Assembly (NCBI GenBank): GCA_019095985.1
Contig: CM032669.1
Location: 9,335,798-9,399,797 of the forward strand
DNA: 64,000 nucleotides
From: Streblospio benedicti
Taxonomy: Eukaryota > Annelida > Polychaeta > Spionida > Spionidae
Reading direction: 5' to 3'
A program made the translations under genes and the position numbers. Positions 1 to 9,689 of this stretch are shown piece after piece. Under the pieces are notes generated by a model that did no database searches, was not told the DNA's origin, and saw nothing but the letters and a program-made list of their open reading frames with translations. Within the stretch, counting starts at the first letter, position 1. The number at the start of each line of letters is the position of its first letter.

Positions 1-879
1 TTTTTCATTATAAATCTAAGTTAGCAAATATAGCAGTTAATATTTTGCACCAGTACCCGTTAAAGGGGGGGGGAGGGGGGCTGAGCGAGCTGCAGCCAAG
101 GGCCCCCAACATATAGGGCCCCCCCCCGCGCCCCTGATTTTCGCAAAATATTTACGCGTGCAAATGTTTGACTCAAAAGCCTCTAATAATAAAGGACTGT
201 AATAAAAGATAAAAGTTACTATGGGGTCCCAGATTTATTTTTCCTTGTACTTCTTTTATGCAAAAGCACAAAAACAGAAGAAGCCCCAAGTATATATATT
301 TTCAGCGGCCCCAAGTTATGTGAAATCTGTTAAACAACCCAAAGCCTCAAATAATAAGGGGCCGCAGTAAACATTATTATGGGGCCGCAGATTTTGCCAA
401 CATTTTTATACACATTTTTGTTAGAAAAAAGCATCCAAGCACCTTGTGAGATAAAGATCTGATATGGGACTCTAGAGTGCATTGTGAACAAAAAACGAGT
501 TTGATAGGGAAAGAATTCTGATTTTGGTTTTAGGATAATTTAACCCAATTATATTATATACAATATACTAAATAAATCAAAGACCTTTAACCATTTAACC
601 ATTAGTATTTTGGCTTTTTTTTCATTTGTTTATTTTATGTCAGATATTTTGTAGATATTTGGAAATCATCTTATTGTTTCAATCAGTAATCCTATTTGGT
701 CACAACCTCATACAAATTAGGTTTAACCATGACATTTGGAATCCATAAATAACACACATTCACACACATTACCTCAATCAGTAATTAAGTTTGCCATAAG
801 CTTTTTTCACAACCTCATACAAAATGAGGTTTAAATACATTAAAGTTTCCATAAATCAACACACATTCACACACATTAT
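1..879. repeat. Degenerate repeats, no gene seen
   Basis: I see no coding signal here. There is a G/C homopolymer-rich patch at about 66-128. Two related stretches at about 171-240 and 332-396 share the words CCTC(A)AATAATAA and ATTATGGGG. A second pair at about 701-768 and 810-880 shares CACAACCTCATACAAA and ACACATTCACACACATTA. These look like old tandem duplications. Confidence 0.5.
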
Positions 880-1330
880 ACCACGACCCCAAGGGTCAGA
901 AATCATCCCCAGCGGGCGTTGACTCACGGCTGTAGCCCCACTAAACCTTATTCAACCCGGAGGTTTTGCACACGGAAATTTTGGGAGTTCTATTTCTTCA
1001 AGACATCAGAGTTTTCTAATGTGAAAATTGTGGATAAAATTATATTCTTCTCTGTCTCTTCTATGGCAAGCAAGCTCCTACCACTATATTGACATAGCTG
1101 AAGACACATCTTCCATTTGACTATGTCAAGTGGCCCAGACGGGACTCGAACTCACGACCCCAAGGTTGTGAGACCAGAATGATACCATCATCCCAAGCAG
1201 CGGGCTGTTAAAAGGCTACTCGGACGAACCGATGTCTCTGTAGCCCCCAGCCTATATACTTGGTCAATTATCATCTCAACCCGGAGGTCGTGGGTTCGAA
1301 TCCCACCTATAGACGTAGTACGTCTCAGTA
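880..1330. mobile_element. tRNA-related SINE remnants
   Basis: On the minus strand, about 1135-1165 reads as a tRNA T-arm (GAGTTCGAGTCCC) followed by TCTGGGCCA. On the plus strand, about 1285-1310 carries another T-arm-like block (GTGGGTTCGAATCCCACC), preceded by ATTATCATCTCAACCC. A third, shorter block at about 905-985 shares the words CCCAGCGGGC, TGTAGCCCC and TCAACCCGGAGG. No complete cloverleaf can be folded, so these are SINE heads or bodies rather than tRNA genes. A relative of the 1205-1310 copy lies at 16505-16610 on the minus strand. Confidence 0.6.
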
Positions 1331-1439
1331 GTTGCGCTGTCCAGCCCCTGGTGGCGTCACTGCTGCTCCACTGAACTGGCGATCTGGCGGTTGTGATCCA
1401 TGCCGGCCACACGCGGGATACTCGTGATCGATCTGCATT

Positions 1440-1985
1440 GTATTGAATGGTACAGTAGAATCTCTGATTATGACCACCTCTCTATTGAGACTACCTCTAT
1501 AATAAGACCATTTCTCACGGTCACGTTATATAAACATTCATAAAGAGACCAACATGGACCTCCATAATGAGACCACTTGACGTCATTAACCAAGGTGGTC
1601 TTAATACAAGTTGTAAGTTGTTTTGTATTGTACACTAGAACCTTTGACTATGAACACCTCTAAAATAAGACCACTTCTCGCGTCCTAAACCCTCATAAAG
1701 AGACCAACTTGAAACTCCATAATGAGAACACCTCTATATTGAGACCATTCGAGGTCGTTCCTCTATGTAGTTTTAATAGAGGTTCTAACTTGTAATTTAT
1801 CGTACAATAGAATATCAAATTGTGAAACTCTCTACCGCTATTAAAAGACCATATTTCATGGCATTAAGTCTTCATAAAGAGACAGCCGCAAACCTCTATA
1901 AAGTAACCACCTCTCTATTCAGACCACTTGAGGCCAGCCATTGGGTGCCCTTTATAAAGGTTCTACTGTATGGTATTGACAGAAC
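1440..1985. mobile_element. Pogo-like inverted-repeat element with GACCACCTCTAT units
   Basis: The left end reads TACAGTAGAATCTCTGATTA and the right end, read on the minus strand, TACAGTAGAACCTTTATAAA, so the ends are inverted repeats flanked by TA. The interior has tandem degenerate units built around AGACCACCTCTAT and CTTCATAAAGAGACCA. There is no transposase frame. The TIR style (CAGTAGAACCTC) resembles non-autonomous pogo/Tigger-type Tc1-mariner elements; that class is inferred. Relatives lie at 2420-2590, 23848-24030 and 32923-34460. Confidence 0.5.
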
Positions 1986-2027
1986 GTACATAAAAAAGCA
2001 AGTGCGTGAAAAGGCTCCATAACATAC

Positions 2028-2278
2028 CTTAGGTTTGCCTCAATACTGTTCGCACTAATACCAGCCAACTGTCTCTGCCTGACCAAATGTGACTGGAAAC
2101 TGTCGTGTGCATTCTTTGGTTTTTCTTGTTTTCTCTGCTCAAATTGTGAATACTGCTCCGGAACTGGACGGTTGTGCTTTCCTTGGACGTCATAGTTTTC
2201 ACCGCCACCAAACTCTGGAGCGACTTGCCCCATATTGACGTGACTAAAGTCAATCGAGTCATCTTCAATGACGACCAC
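2028..2278 (-). CDS. Internal exon of an unrecognised gene
   Basis: An open 251-bp minus-strand segment is bounded by a good acceptor (TTCCGTTCAG) and donor (AAG|GTATG). It starts in phase 0 and leaves two bases at its end. The 83 complete codons begin VVVIEDDSIDFSHVN and are rich in Q, E, N and K, with no stop and no obvious repeat character. The composition suggests a disordered, charged segment, for example around KQEKPKNAHDS and ending SANSIEANL. I do not recognise a family. It sits between two pogo-like elements, and the flanking exons are outside the window or not recognisable. It could instead be a chance open frame, but the paired splice signals and protein-like composition argue against that. 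Confidence 0.5.
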
Positions 2279-2419
2279 CTGAACGGAAATTAAACTCGTT
2301 AAATATGTTAATGGTGGTCTATATATTCAAACTAATCTAAAACTATATACTACTGGATTTAATGAACTTTTGTATACAGATGTTTCTCATAGCATTCGCC
2401 TTGTTTCTACAGAGAATTT

Positions 2420-2590
2420 TGAGCAGAACCTCTCTATTAGGACCACCATATGGACTGGTTTCAATAGAGAGGTGGTCTCTGCATGCATATTTGTCGTAGT
2501 CTCTTTATGAAGGCTTGGGACTAATGAAAATGGTCTCTTTATAGAGGCGTTCTTGTTTTAGAGGTGGTTTTAATGCAAGATCCCACTGTA
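2420..2590. mobile_element. Fragment of the GACCACCTCTAT element family
   Basis: It starts AGAACCTCTCTATTAGGACC and ends near AAGATCCCACTGTA, mostly in the orientation opposite to the copy at 1440-1985. The words GAGAGGTGGTCTC and CTCTTTATGAAGGC are shared in reverse complement. It is non-coding. Confidence 0.5.
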
Positions 2591-2826
2591 TTTGAATGGG
2601 GGGAAAGTTACCTCAAACCCAAACTGCAACGCGCGGCACCAACCAGCATTTAATGTTTAAGAAGTGATTTTCAGAACATTTAATGGTTACTTGCAGTCTG
2701 GAGTGGTCAGGAGAAATCACAATATAATTGAACCCCAACCCCACCACATAAATTTACACAATGATGCACATATGTAAAATTTTTGCATCACATGATAATG
2801 TAGAGGTGTAATAGTATATTTTTCAG

Positions 2827-2899
2827 CTTATTCACATGGTGATCCTACCCGTCTTCTCTATCCCATTGATTCTGAGGGCAACATGTGTGGTGTGGGAAC
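2827..2899 (+). CDS. SLC44-like exon A
   Basis: Acceptor TTTTTCAG, donor AAC|GTTTTT. It enters with two bases of a split codon and encodes YSHGDPTRLLYPIDSEGNMC, then GVG plus two bases. It pairs exactly with exon B to give G-T-N-K-P. The donor GTTTTT is weak. Confidence 0.8.
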
Positions 2900-5800
2900 G
2901 TTTTTGTGAGTTTTTGCAACTTTTATTAATTAGACAAACTAGACTTAAGCAGAATAATTCTTTTTCAGTTGTCAATACATATACCGGTAATTTAAAGTCT
3001 ATGTGTTATCATTTCATCTATTGACTTTATTCATCTTGATTTTTGCAACGACTGTCATTCGTTGCAAAATCTCGCAATGACGTCTGCGTTCAGGAGGTTA
3101 TCATACATGTACAGGCCCGCATTTGACCTCTGATATTACAGTGAGATATCATTACGAATGAGAGTTATTGAAAAAGTCAAGATGTGTATTTGACAAAAGC
3201 TCTAGATTTGCTTCAATTTTTGGTTCAATGCATAGTGTAGAACTGTGTATAATCGATGAGGTTGCAACATACCTCTATTTCAGGAACAAGCCTTTCCTGT
3301 TTTTCTTTGACCTGATTGACTGTGCCAAAATGGGGCCGGCAGGTCTCGTGGCCACAGGTTTTCCCACTACCCAAGTGAGTTTTGTATTTCATAGTACCGT
3401 ACATGTATTGTATTCAGTCCCCCGGATAATTAAGTACTCGATAAGGTTGCAATGCGCTGTATGCTCTCCTGGAATTCAGACATATAGTACTAAAATGGCA
3501 ATGACCTTATGTAGATATAAAGTTGACTGAGTGTATGGGTAGTTGACCTTAAAGCACATATTTTATATACATACTTATCTTTTTTTTTCTTTTTTTTTAT
3601 GATAATATGATTTTATGCGTTTTACCAATAATTAAATTGGTAGACGTTGTGCTCTCTCCACTATCTACATCACCTGTACACCTTTGACATAAGTATAGAA
3701 CAATGCCAACACTCCCCTACAATCTTAACTCCACCTTCACACACAATCCACAAAAATAATGTTTTCAATTCAAATATGCACGATGTCTCGTATAGTAGAT
3801 CAAAGTACTGTACATTCTATCAAAGTACAATTTAACTCCTTTCTAGTCAGCATAAACAATGCAAAATAGATATTGTATATTGCGACAATAATCAAACCAA
3901 TGATTATAAAGCCACCATGATGACCAAATTTTATACATAGTACATTGAACACAACTCAAATCCACAAACGTCCTACATTCTACGTAAAGCAACTTCAATC
4001 CTGTTTCCATAATAATGCTTTCAATGAAAGTTTTAATTAATTTTACAATATAGTACATTGAACACAACTCAAATCAACAAACGTCCTACATTCTACATAA
4101 AAGAACTTCGAAACTGTTCACATAATTATGCCGTCAAAGAAAATTTTAATTAATAATATTGTCAATAAACCAAGCAATTTTAATAAGAATTGCGAACAGG
4201 CAGGTTAAGAAAAAGAGACGATCTAAAACTCTAGCCAAATGTACCCATTGTTCTTTATTCATGGCTAATGATTGTTCAAATTTTTCTTCTCCTATCTTCT
4301 TTGTTATATACTGAGAAACGTCTTCAGATAGAGTGTTTTCATCTTGTGGTTTGGTATCATAATCTGTGATGACTAAGTTTGAATTGTCTACAGATACTGG
4401 TGTTACAGAAGTACTTTCTCTTGCTTGCAGACAAACAATTCTCGCCACGAACTTCAGAAAAATCACATTAACCCAGTGAGGAACTGGCACCTTCGGATCA
4501 TGGTGGTGCACGTTGAGGACAAATATTGTAGCTGCCAAGCACAATCCTGTCAGTATCATAGTTCCAGCGACGCATTGTGAAATATACGGATAGTTCTCAC
4601 TAGATTGAGGCATAATGTCAGAGATCATCAGCAGAACCAGCGAGTAGCCCAAAAACACGGTAATAGCAAGTCCTATCTTTTCTCCAGAGTCGTTTGGTAG
4701 AAGAAAGACAAAGGTTGACATCACTGCCATCAATAGACTCGGTAACAAAATGTTCCATATATGAAACGCTGGTTTTCTTTGCAGTTCTATCTCAAAATAA
4801 ATCCTTGATGCATAATACTGTTTTTTATTTCTTTTGGGTGGTAAAGCTATCCGCTCTGTTCCTATTGGACCACGAACTATATTCCAAAGCCCACTTTTTT
4901 CTGTCACCCCGTCATGTATTGTGATTTCAGGAGTACTATTTCTGAAGACAACTCCCTGGTGTGCTTGTACCATATTCCTAAATGTTATATTGCAATATTG
5001 TGTGTCAAATGGAAATTTCAGCATATTGATTTCACAAGAAGTTTGAAATTTAAATGCTGGCCACCAGTATACAGAGCCATCCGCCAGAACTACTACCCGT
5101 GTTCTATCTGCAAAGCCTAGTTCTCCCTCCGATGCTATGCTATTGTACAATGCTATTTCTGGCATCCATATGTCTTCATTATATAAACCTAAAATGTCGA
5201 TTCCGTGGTGGTCTTCTGGATTCCATTGAAGCCTTTTGTCTATCCACTCAAGTTTCAGAATCCCATAGGTGTCTAGAATTTGTCGTTTCTCCTCGAGGTT
5301 CTCGATACGGACAAGCGTATAGGAGACATTCACGACAAATTGGTTTGACGTCTCAACGGGTGGATTTTGATTCATATCATAACCAGCAAAAAGAATCTTT
5401 TTAAGTTTTGCTTCATCCGCATAGCACGTGGCCAGCCAAATTAACATAGTCATCATTTTCATACCCACTAACATCGTTACTGCGTCGAATTCAATAGAGT
5501 TGTTCTTTGGGAGCACTGAGGGTGAGAGTGATGAGAGAGAGAGAGAGAGCGCTGCAAATGAATCCACAAGCACTGGGGAAGAAACACAAATACATAAGCT
5601 GAATGTGAGTTTCAATATGTCACATTTGTATACACTTGACCTTTCACTCTCTACATATTTCCCTCTATATACATACACCTGCCGGGTAATAACTGTCCAA
5701 ATAGTGCGAGCACTTACGTGCACATTAAGCTATTGTAGTCTGAAACCAGTTAATTTAGAGACAATCGGCGAGCTAGTTTAGCTCGATAGAGTTAATGCAT

Positions 5801-6886
5801 TTCTTTGTGGATGTGTTATATGAAAACAACATTTTCTGTAAAAACATTGATGCAGACGTGTAAATAGATTATGTAAATAACTGGAGGATAATTAAATGAA
5901 TAATGCACTTCGATTGGAAGGATAATATACGTCTGTGGCTGGACAAAGCACCAATTTATACAATTCTGGACTGAATGTCACTAAGTAGTTTTCCCACTGA
6001 ATATTTGTGCAGTTACTAGAGCAAATAAGGGCTAAAAAGGGCCTTATTTTTCGAGATACCTAGCGCGAAAAAACCGCAAGCACCGCTATGCCTCATTGTT
6101 TATCATTGTTAACTTTATGAAGAATAGACACCCAGGTTTGATTATGCAATACGTAATATCAAATCTATGTAACTGAATCTTGGGGTTACGTCATTACATC
6201 ATCATATCACACACCGAACAAGGTGGATGCCCTCGTAAGATGTCTGTGTGAGTGTATTCCAATCCAGTCTTGTAAATCTAATATTACTCATATATCTTTC
6301 ATTGTGTTGGCTAAATAATTGGCTTCATTGTCAATCAGGTGTGTGTCGAAGAATGTCCGGACAGGACGTTTTATTGGCTGCAAGCACCAGAGAAAATGAT
6401 ATGCAGGTATGGTGTTGACCCAGAAGCCATTCTAGCAGACGGAAATGTACCTTCCCAAACGGTATGTTTAATATTTAAAAAGTCAAACAGACTATAATAA
6501 TTATCTTTTTAAGCGCTAAAGTTTTCAAATGATTTGTAGACTGTGAAATCTTTTTAATGCTATCTGTGAAACTGGTTCGACACAAGTTAATGTTTTATTT
6601 CAACTTGTACACTTTACTTATGTAATATCGGTTCCTGGTCTGGCAGCAAGTTTTGAGCAATATAGTGAGCCCTTGATATTCAGGGTGACACTTTATCATT
6701 TTCATATAAAGTTATAATTCTTATATTTTCTATTCATTTTTCTTTGCACATTTACTATTGTTTAATTTTTATTGTTTATTCACAAACAGTAATGTCAAAA
6801 TTTCACTTTTTATATTTCCTAGTTGCTTCTCAAACAATATGTGGAGAATGATACCTGCGCTGCATATTATGCTGCAAGTAATAGCA
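2827..6886 (+). CDS. SLC44 choline transporter-like protein, partial (four exons)
   Basis: Four exons (2827-2899, 3284-3374, 6339-6461, 6823-6886) join in frame at GT/AG boundaries. They encode YSHGDPTRLLYPIDSEG, then NKPFLFFFDLIDCA...GFPTTQ, then VCVEECPDRTFYWLQ...MICRYGVDP, then LLLKQYVENDTCAAYY. This matches the first extracellular loop of SLC44/CTL proteins, with its conserved GD-x-x-RLLYP-x-DSEGN-x-CG, KP-x-LF-x-F, T(P/T)QVCV-x-x-CP and ICRYGVDP blocks. The family consists of plasma-membrane and organelle choline (and related amine) transporters of about 650-700 residues with roughly ten membrane segments. Only about 115 residues are visible. The first membrane segment upstream and all the later ones are absent. 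The next exon should follow 6886, where the antisense C1q gene and an assembly gap occur. The locus is therefore either cut by a misassembly or a partial gene copy; no stop interrupts the four exons. Which SLC44 paralogue it is cannot be told. Confidence 0.85.
3284..3374 (+). CDS. SLC44-like exon B
   Basis: Acceptor CTCTATTTCAG, donor CAA|GTGAGT. It encodes NKPFLFFFDLIDCAKMGPAG and then LVATGFPTTQ, ending in phase 0 just before the VCV of exon C. The family usually has CPTPQ here; this copy has FPTTQ. Confidence 0.85.
3937..4165. repeat. Tandem duplication overlapping the receptor's 3' end
   Basis: Two adjacent units of about 114 bp, starting at 3937 and about 4051, both begin TAGTACATTGAACACAACTC and share AAACGTCCTACATTCTAC. 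The second unit runs into the last codons and stop of the nicotinic-receptor-like gene, so the unit carries that gene's terminal codons or 3' UTR. The copies differ by scattered substitutions, so the event is not recent. Confidence 0.75.
4146..5474 (-). CDS. Intronless nicotinic acetylcholine receptor-like subunit (Cys-loop channel)
   Basis: A single 442-residue frame. I start at the Met at 5474, which gives a signal peptide (MLVGMKMMTMLIWLATCYA); the frame continues upstream, but that extension is low-complexity. Ligand-domain signatures are present: WNPEDHHGI at residues 84-92, IWMPEIALYN, and the Cys-loop C147-x13-C161 with FPFD. N-glycosylation sequons lie near residues 49, 162 and 179. 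Membrane segments are at about 239-260, 265-287 (GEKIGLAITVFLGYSLVLLM), 296-320 and 418-442. The GEK start of M2 is the cation-channel form. The loop-C vicinal Cys pair of alpha subunits is absent, so this is a non-alpha-type subunit that would need partners to bind acetylcholine canonically. The M3-M4 loop is short. Most animal relatives are multi-exon, so retroposition is likely. The gene lies antisense inside an SLC44 intron. All core features look intact. Confidence 0.9.
   Translation of the reverse strand: MLVGMKMMTMLIWLATCYADEAKLKKILFAGYDMNQNPPVETSNQFVVNVSYTLVRIENLEEKRQILDTYGILKLEWIDKRLQWNPEDHHGIDILGLYNEDIWMPEIALYNSIASEGELGFADRTRVVVLADGSVYWWPAFKFQTSCEINMLKFPFDTQYCNITFRNMVQAHQGVVFRNSTPEITIHDGVTEKSGLWNIVRGPIGTERIALPPKRNKKQYYASRIYFEIELQRKPAFHIWNILLPSLLMAVMSTFVFLLPNDSGEKIGLAITVFLGYSLVLLMISDIMPQSSENYPYISQCVAGTMILTGLCLAATIFVLNVHHHDPKVPVPHWVNVIFLKFVARIVCLQARESTSVTPVSVDNSNLVITDYDTKPQDENTLSEDVSQYITKKIGEEKFEQSLAMNKEQWVHLARVLDRLFFLTCLFAILIKIAWFIDNIIN
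5475..6338. other. Upstream region of the receptor gene, within the SLC44 intron
   Basis: A purine-rich (GA)n tract sits at about 5524-5550, some 50-75 bp upstream of the receptor start codon. It is translated in the upstream frame extension only as Ser/Leu repeats. No exon, conserved promoter element or mobile element is recognised in the rest. Confidence 0.4.
6339..6461 (+). CDS. SLC44-like exon C
   Basis: Acceptor TCAATCAG, donor ACG|GTATGT, phase 0 on both sides, 41 codons. It encodes VCVEECPDRTFYWLQAPEKM and then ICRYGVDPEAILADGN. The CVEECPDR and ICRYGVDP blocks are the clearest SLC44 signatures in the window. Confidence 0.88.
6823..6886 (+). CDS. SLC44-like exon D
   Basis: Acceptor TTTCCTAG, donor AGCA|GTAAGT. 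It encodes LLLKQYVENDTCAAYYAAS, then NS plus one base, matching the C-(A/P)-x-YY segment that follows the RYGVDP block in SLC44. The exon expected next (an R-C-x-P segment) is not found. Confidence 0.78.
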
Positions 6887-6992
6887 GTAAGTTAAAAACA
6901 TTTCACATAATGATTAGATTTCTGCTTACATGCATTTATTCATTAACATTATATGCACAAAAGAAAAAGATTTTTTTTTCTATTGTATTTCC

Positions 6993-6998
6993 TTTATT
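6993..6998 (-). terminator. AATAAA polyadenylation signal of the C1q gene
   Basis: AATAAA on the minus strand lies only about 10 bases beyond the C1q stop codon at 7009-7011. A second AATAAA lies near 6941-6946. Either would give a very short 3' UTR. Confidence 0.5.
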
Positions 6999-7008
6999 GC
7001 TCTGCATT

Positions 7009-7638
7009 TTATACAGCAAACAAAAATCCAGAGAAGGAGCTGTCTCCGTACTGGGAACCGTCTGTTCCAGACTGCATGTAGCAGTCCGGTCTTCCCCCTT
7101 GAGGCTGCAACTGCAGTGTTTCTCCTGCCGAGCATTCCAGGGCAACGTTGATGGCTGATACGGCGTAGCTCCCACCAACACCATCAGAAAACTGTTTCAT
7201 CTGACTAACACCGTTCTTCAGAAGTTCATACCAACAGTTTTCTTTCTGCTGACTTAGAATGTTCACATTGATTGCATAATAGCCGGTGGTGGGGCATGTA
7301 AATTGGTTAGTTGTCGCACTGTATCCATTGCCTGCATTTGTGATGATGTTGTCAAACACTAAAGGGTTGCCAGCAGAAATCCTACGGTTGACTGAAGTTC
7401 TTGCTGTGAATGCCACAGCTTGCACGTCTAACCCTAGCGGTAGTCGTTTTTCTTCCTTTTGCAGGAGATCTGTTTTGTCATGATCAGCATTTTTCCTTTC
7501 ACACAAAGCCAGTCGATCTTCAACCAATTGCTCCCATGTTTTATCTTCACTAGCGATGCATAGAGCTAGGATACCACATCCAAATACCAATAACTGTATG
7601 TTGATTGCCATAATTACAGTGTAGTTAGAACGCTTCAT
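7009..7638 (-). CDS. Secreted C1q-domain-containing protein, single exon
   Basis: A 209-residue frame. The hydrophobic segment INIQLLVFGCGILALCIAS works as a signal peptide from either M1 or M10 (MAINIQLL). A short charged spacer (residues 31-70, with CERKNADHDK) precedes a globular C1q domain at about 74-209. That domain runs from AVAFTARTS, through FTCPTTGYYAINVNI (the aromatic F-x-CP-x-x-GYY core) and CWYELLKNG, to the C-terminal SFSGFLFAV. There is no collagen region, as in the globular-head-only C1q proteins that are expanded in bivalves and other lophotrochozoans. Such proteins are usually secreted lectin-like or immune-recognition factors that trimerise; the ligand cannot be inferred. 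The gene is antisense to SLC44 and begins 28 bp from an assembly gap, so its promoter is largely unseen. Confidence 0.9.
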   Translation of the reverse strand: MKRSNYTVIMAINIQLLVFGCGILALCIASEDKTWEQLVEDRLALCERKNADHDKTDLLQKEEKRLPLGLDVQAVAFTARTSVNRRISAGNPLVFDNIITNAGNGYSATTNQFTCPTTGYYAINVNILSQQKENCWYELLKNGVSQMKQFSDGVGGSYAVSAINVALECSAGETLQLQPQGGRPDCYMQSGTDGSQYGDSSFSGFLFAV

Positions 7639-7665
7639 ATGAGCAATTTGACAAACTCAAATATA

Positions 7666-7765
7666 NNNNNNNNNNNNNNNNNNNNNNNNNNNNNNNNNNN
7701 NNNNNNNNNNNNNNNNNNNNNNNNNNNNNNNNNNNNNNNNNNNNNNNNNNNNNNNNNNNNNNNNN
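7666..7765. other. Assembly gap (100 N)
   Basis: Exactly 100 Ns, the usual placeholder for a gap of unknown length. The sequence directly after the gap is duplicated at 9109-9234. Confidence 0.99.
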
Positions 7766-7891
7766 TTTGAAGAGATTTAAGAGTACCGGTATTAGCTGAA
7801 TGATTAAAACTTTGAACGGTAGAGTTTTGATTGATGAGGAACATTTCAAGATTGGTATGTAATAAATAGAATAGAATATACTGGCCTGGTA
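7766..7891. repeat. Direct repeat copy 1, next to the gap
   Basis: 126 bp that reappears at 9109-9234 with about three differences. The homology begins at the first base after the gap and stops at GGCCTGGTA in both copies. Confidence 0.85.
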
Positions 7892-9108
7892 CGCAGCAAG
7901 GTCAGATACAATTAGTTTTATAACAAGCTAGTCACACAGTCAGTGCGATATCAGAGTCTAGTTTGTATGATTCAGTTTAAAGTGTTTCTGTTCAATGAAA
8001 GATGATATGAAAATCAACTTGTTCTGACATCTCAATTATCTGTAGGATAGAGCAGTTAATGTTATTTTGTGCTATATTTTAGAATGTAATGGTATTGTTT
8101 CTAACACAACCGATACAATATTTGTCAGGAAAATATATCCCCGTGCATTTAGTGATGAATGCATTTAAAGGCCTGGATACAAATGTGATTCCTTTATAAA
8201 TCCAAACTTTTTATGTCAGAGTTGTGCTTTATAAGTACATAATACGGACTCAAAAGTCCAAGTACTTTGCATGGCATGTGTACTTCAGTCCAATTATACG
8301 CACATTTATGATTTTCAAATGTTCTGAAGTCCCAAGTTTATCTACTTGCAAGTACAGTACTTGAACAACAACTCTGATCCATGAACAATGCACCATATAT
8401 ATAGGAAAAAGCCAAGGAGACAGAGACAAAGATCTGATATTATAGAATTTTATTTGTGTACGTGCAATTCATTGTGATATAATATTTGCATCTACCATAC
8501 AATGAATCTGTTCTGATATATTGAATTCATTTAAATAGGGTCCAATTATTTTATTTTATTTCTATTCATTTATTTTATGTGAAATATTATAATGATGTTT
8601 TTGTTGTGGGCCCAAGTTTGTTTATATATCTTGAAACATTGACAATATACAACAGTCTCTCTAGTGAATGTCAAAGTATAATAAGTTGTAGATAATTTGT
8701 TAATTCATATATTTCTATTTTTCTCAGATTGATACGTGTATGTTGCATATATACTTATGTTAAACAATTTATTTTATTTCTATGATAATACCCATGGAAT
8801 TCTATCACATGAGACACAATGGTGAATGCTGAAATTCAGCATAATTACTGTATTTTAAGAATCTAGTCCTCATATTCACTGAGTGCTTGAATAACACTTG
8901 TCCAAGATAGAGAATATCATAAATGTTGTGAGGTCTGTATATGTATATACAAAACATTGAAGTGATAATATATGATATACATAATATATGATTGTCACAT
9001 TGTTGGTATGTAGATTTGCTTTAGGCCAATTGCTGTTTCAAATATATTTTGATAGTAATTGGATTTCATGATAGTAGCGTTCATTGTGTTGTACCCAAAA
9101 TTGATCAA
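7892..9108. other. AT-rich spacer, nothing recognised
   Basis: I see no exon, RNA gene or element ends here. It separates the two copies of the 126-bp repeat. Confidence 0.4.
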
Positions 9109-9234
9109 TTTGAAGAGATTTATGAGTACTGGTATTAGCTGAATGATTAAAACTTTGAACGGTAGAGTTTTGATTGATGAGGAACATTTCAAGATTGGTA
9201 TGTAATAAATAGAATAGAATATACAGGCCTGGTA
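9109..9234. repeat. Direct repeat copy 2
   Basis: Near-identical to 7766-7891. The flanks of the two copies differ completely on the right-hand side. Confidence 0.85.
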
Positions 9235-9689
9235 ACTGGGCTACCTTAATAATACATAATAATATGTATATTATCAAAATAAATTATTCTAGTAATTCTA
9301 ATTAATATGTATATTATCGAAATAAATTATTCTTGTTCTTATTCTCATTCTTATTCTTAATATTGTTAGAAACGCATTATTTTTAAATATTATTTGGTTT
9401 ACATTTTGATGTGGTAAAAAAAACACTGTAAATAGAAATGCATATCACTATGATCCAGGTTTGACATGTACTGATGAAGATGGATCATCAGAAAAGCAAT
9501 TGCAAGCATTTCAGTATGCGATTTTCACAGAAATATTCAACCACTAATCTTCTACGGCATGCAACATGTCGATTGATCTCACACCTGACAAAAACCTGTA
9601 CAGATAAATTTCACACTTCAAGCCATATTACTGGTAATTCTGTTGACGGGGTCATGAAGCACTGTTGATAGCCGATATACAAGTGTAGT
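9235..9689. repeat. Short AT-rich tandem repeat and spacer
   Basis: About 9252-9336 holds two units of roughly 52 bp with the word AATATGTATATTATC, each followed by AAATAAATTATTCT. Nothing is recognised in the rest. Confidence 0.5.

Noticed and set aside
1130-1215. Possible minus-strand tRNA gene
   Set aside because: Only the T-arm and 3' acceptor side are convincing. The D-arm and A box do not fold, and related partial copies nearby point to SINE remnants.
4694-5404. Several plus-strand open frames across the receptor gene
   Set aside because: They are antisense shadows of the nAChR-like coding sequence and have no protein-like composition.
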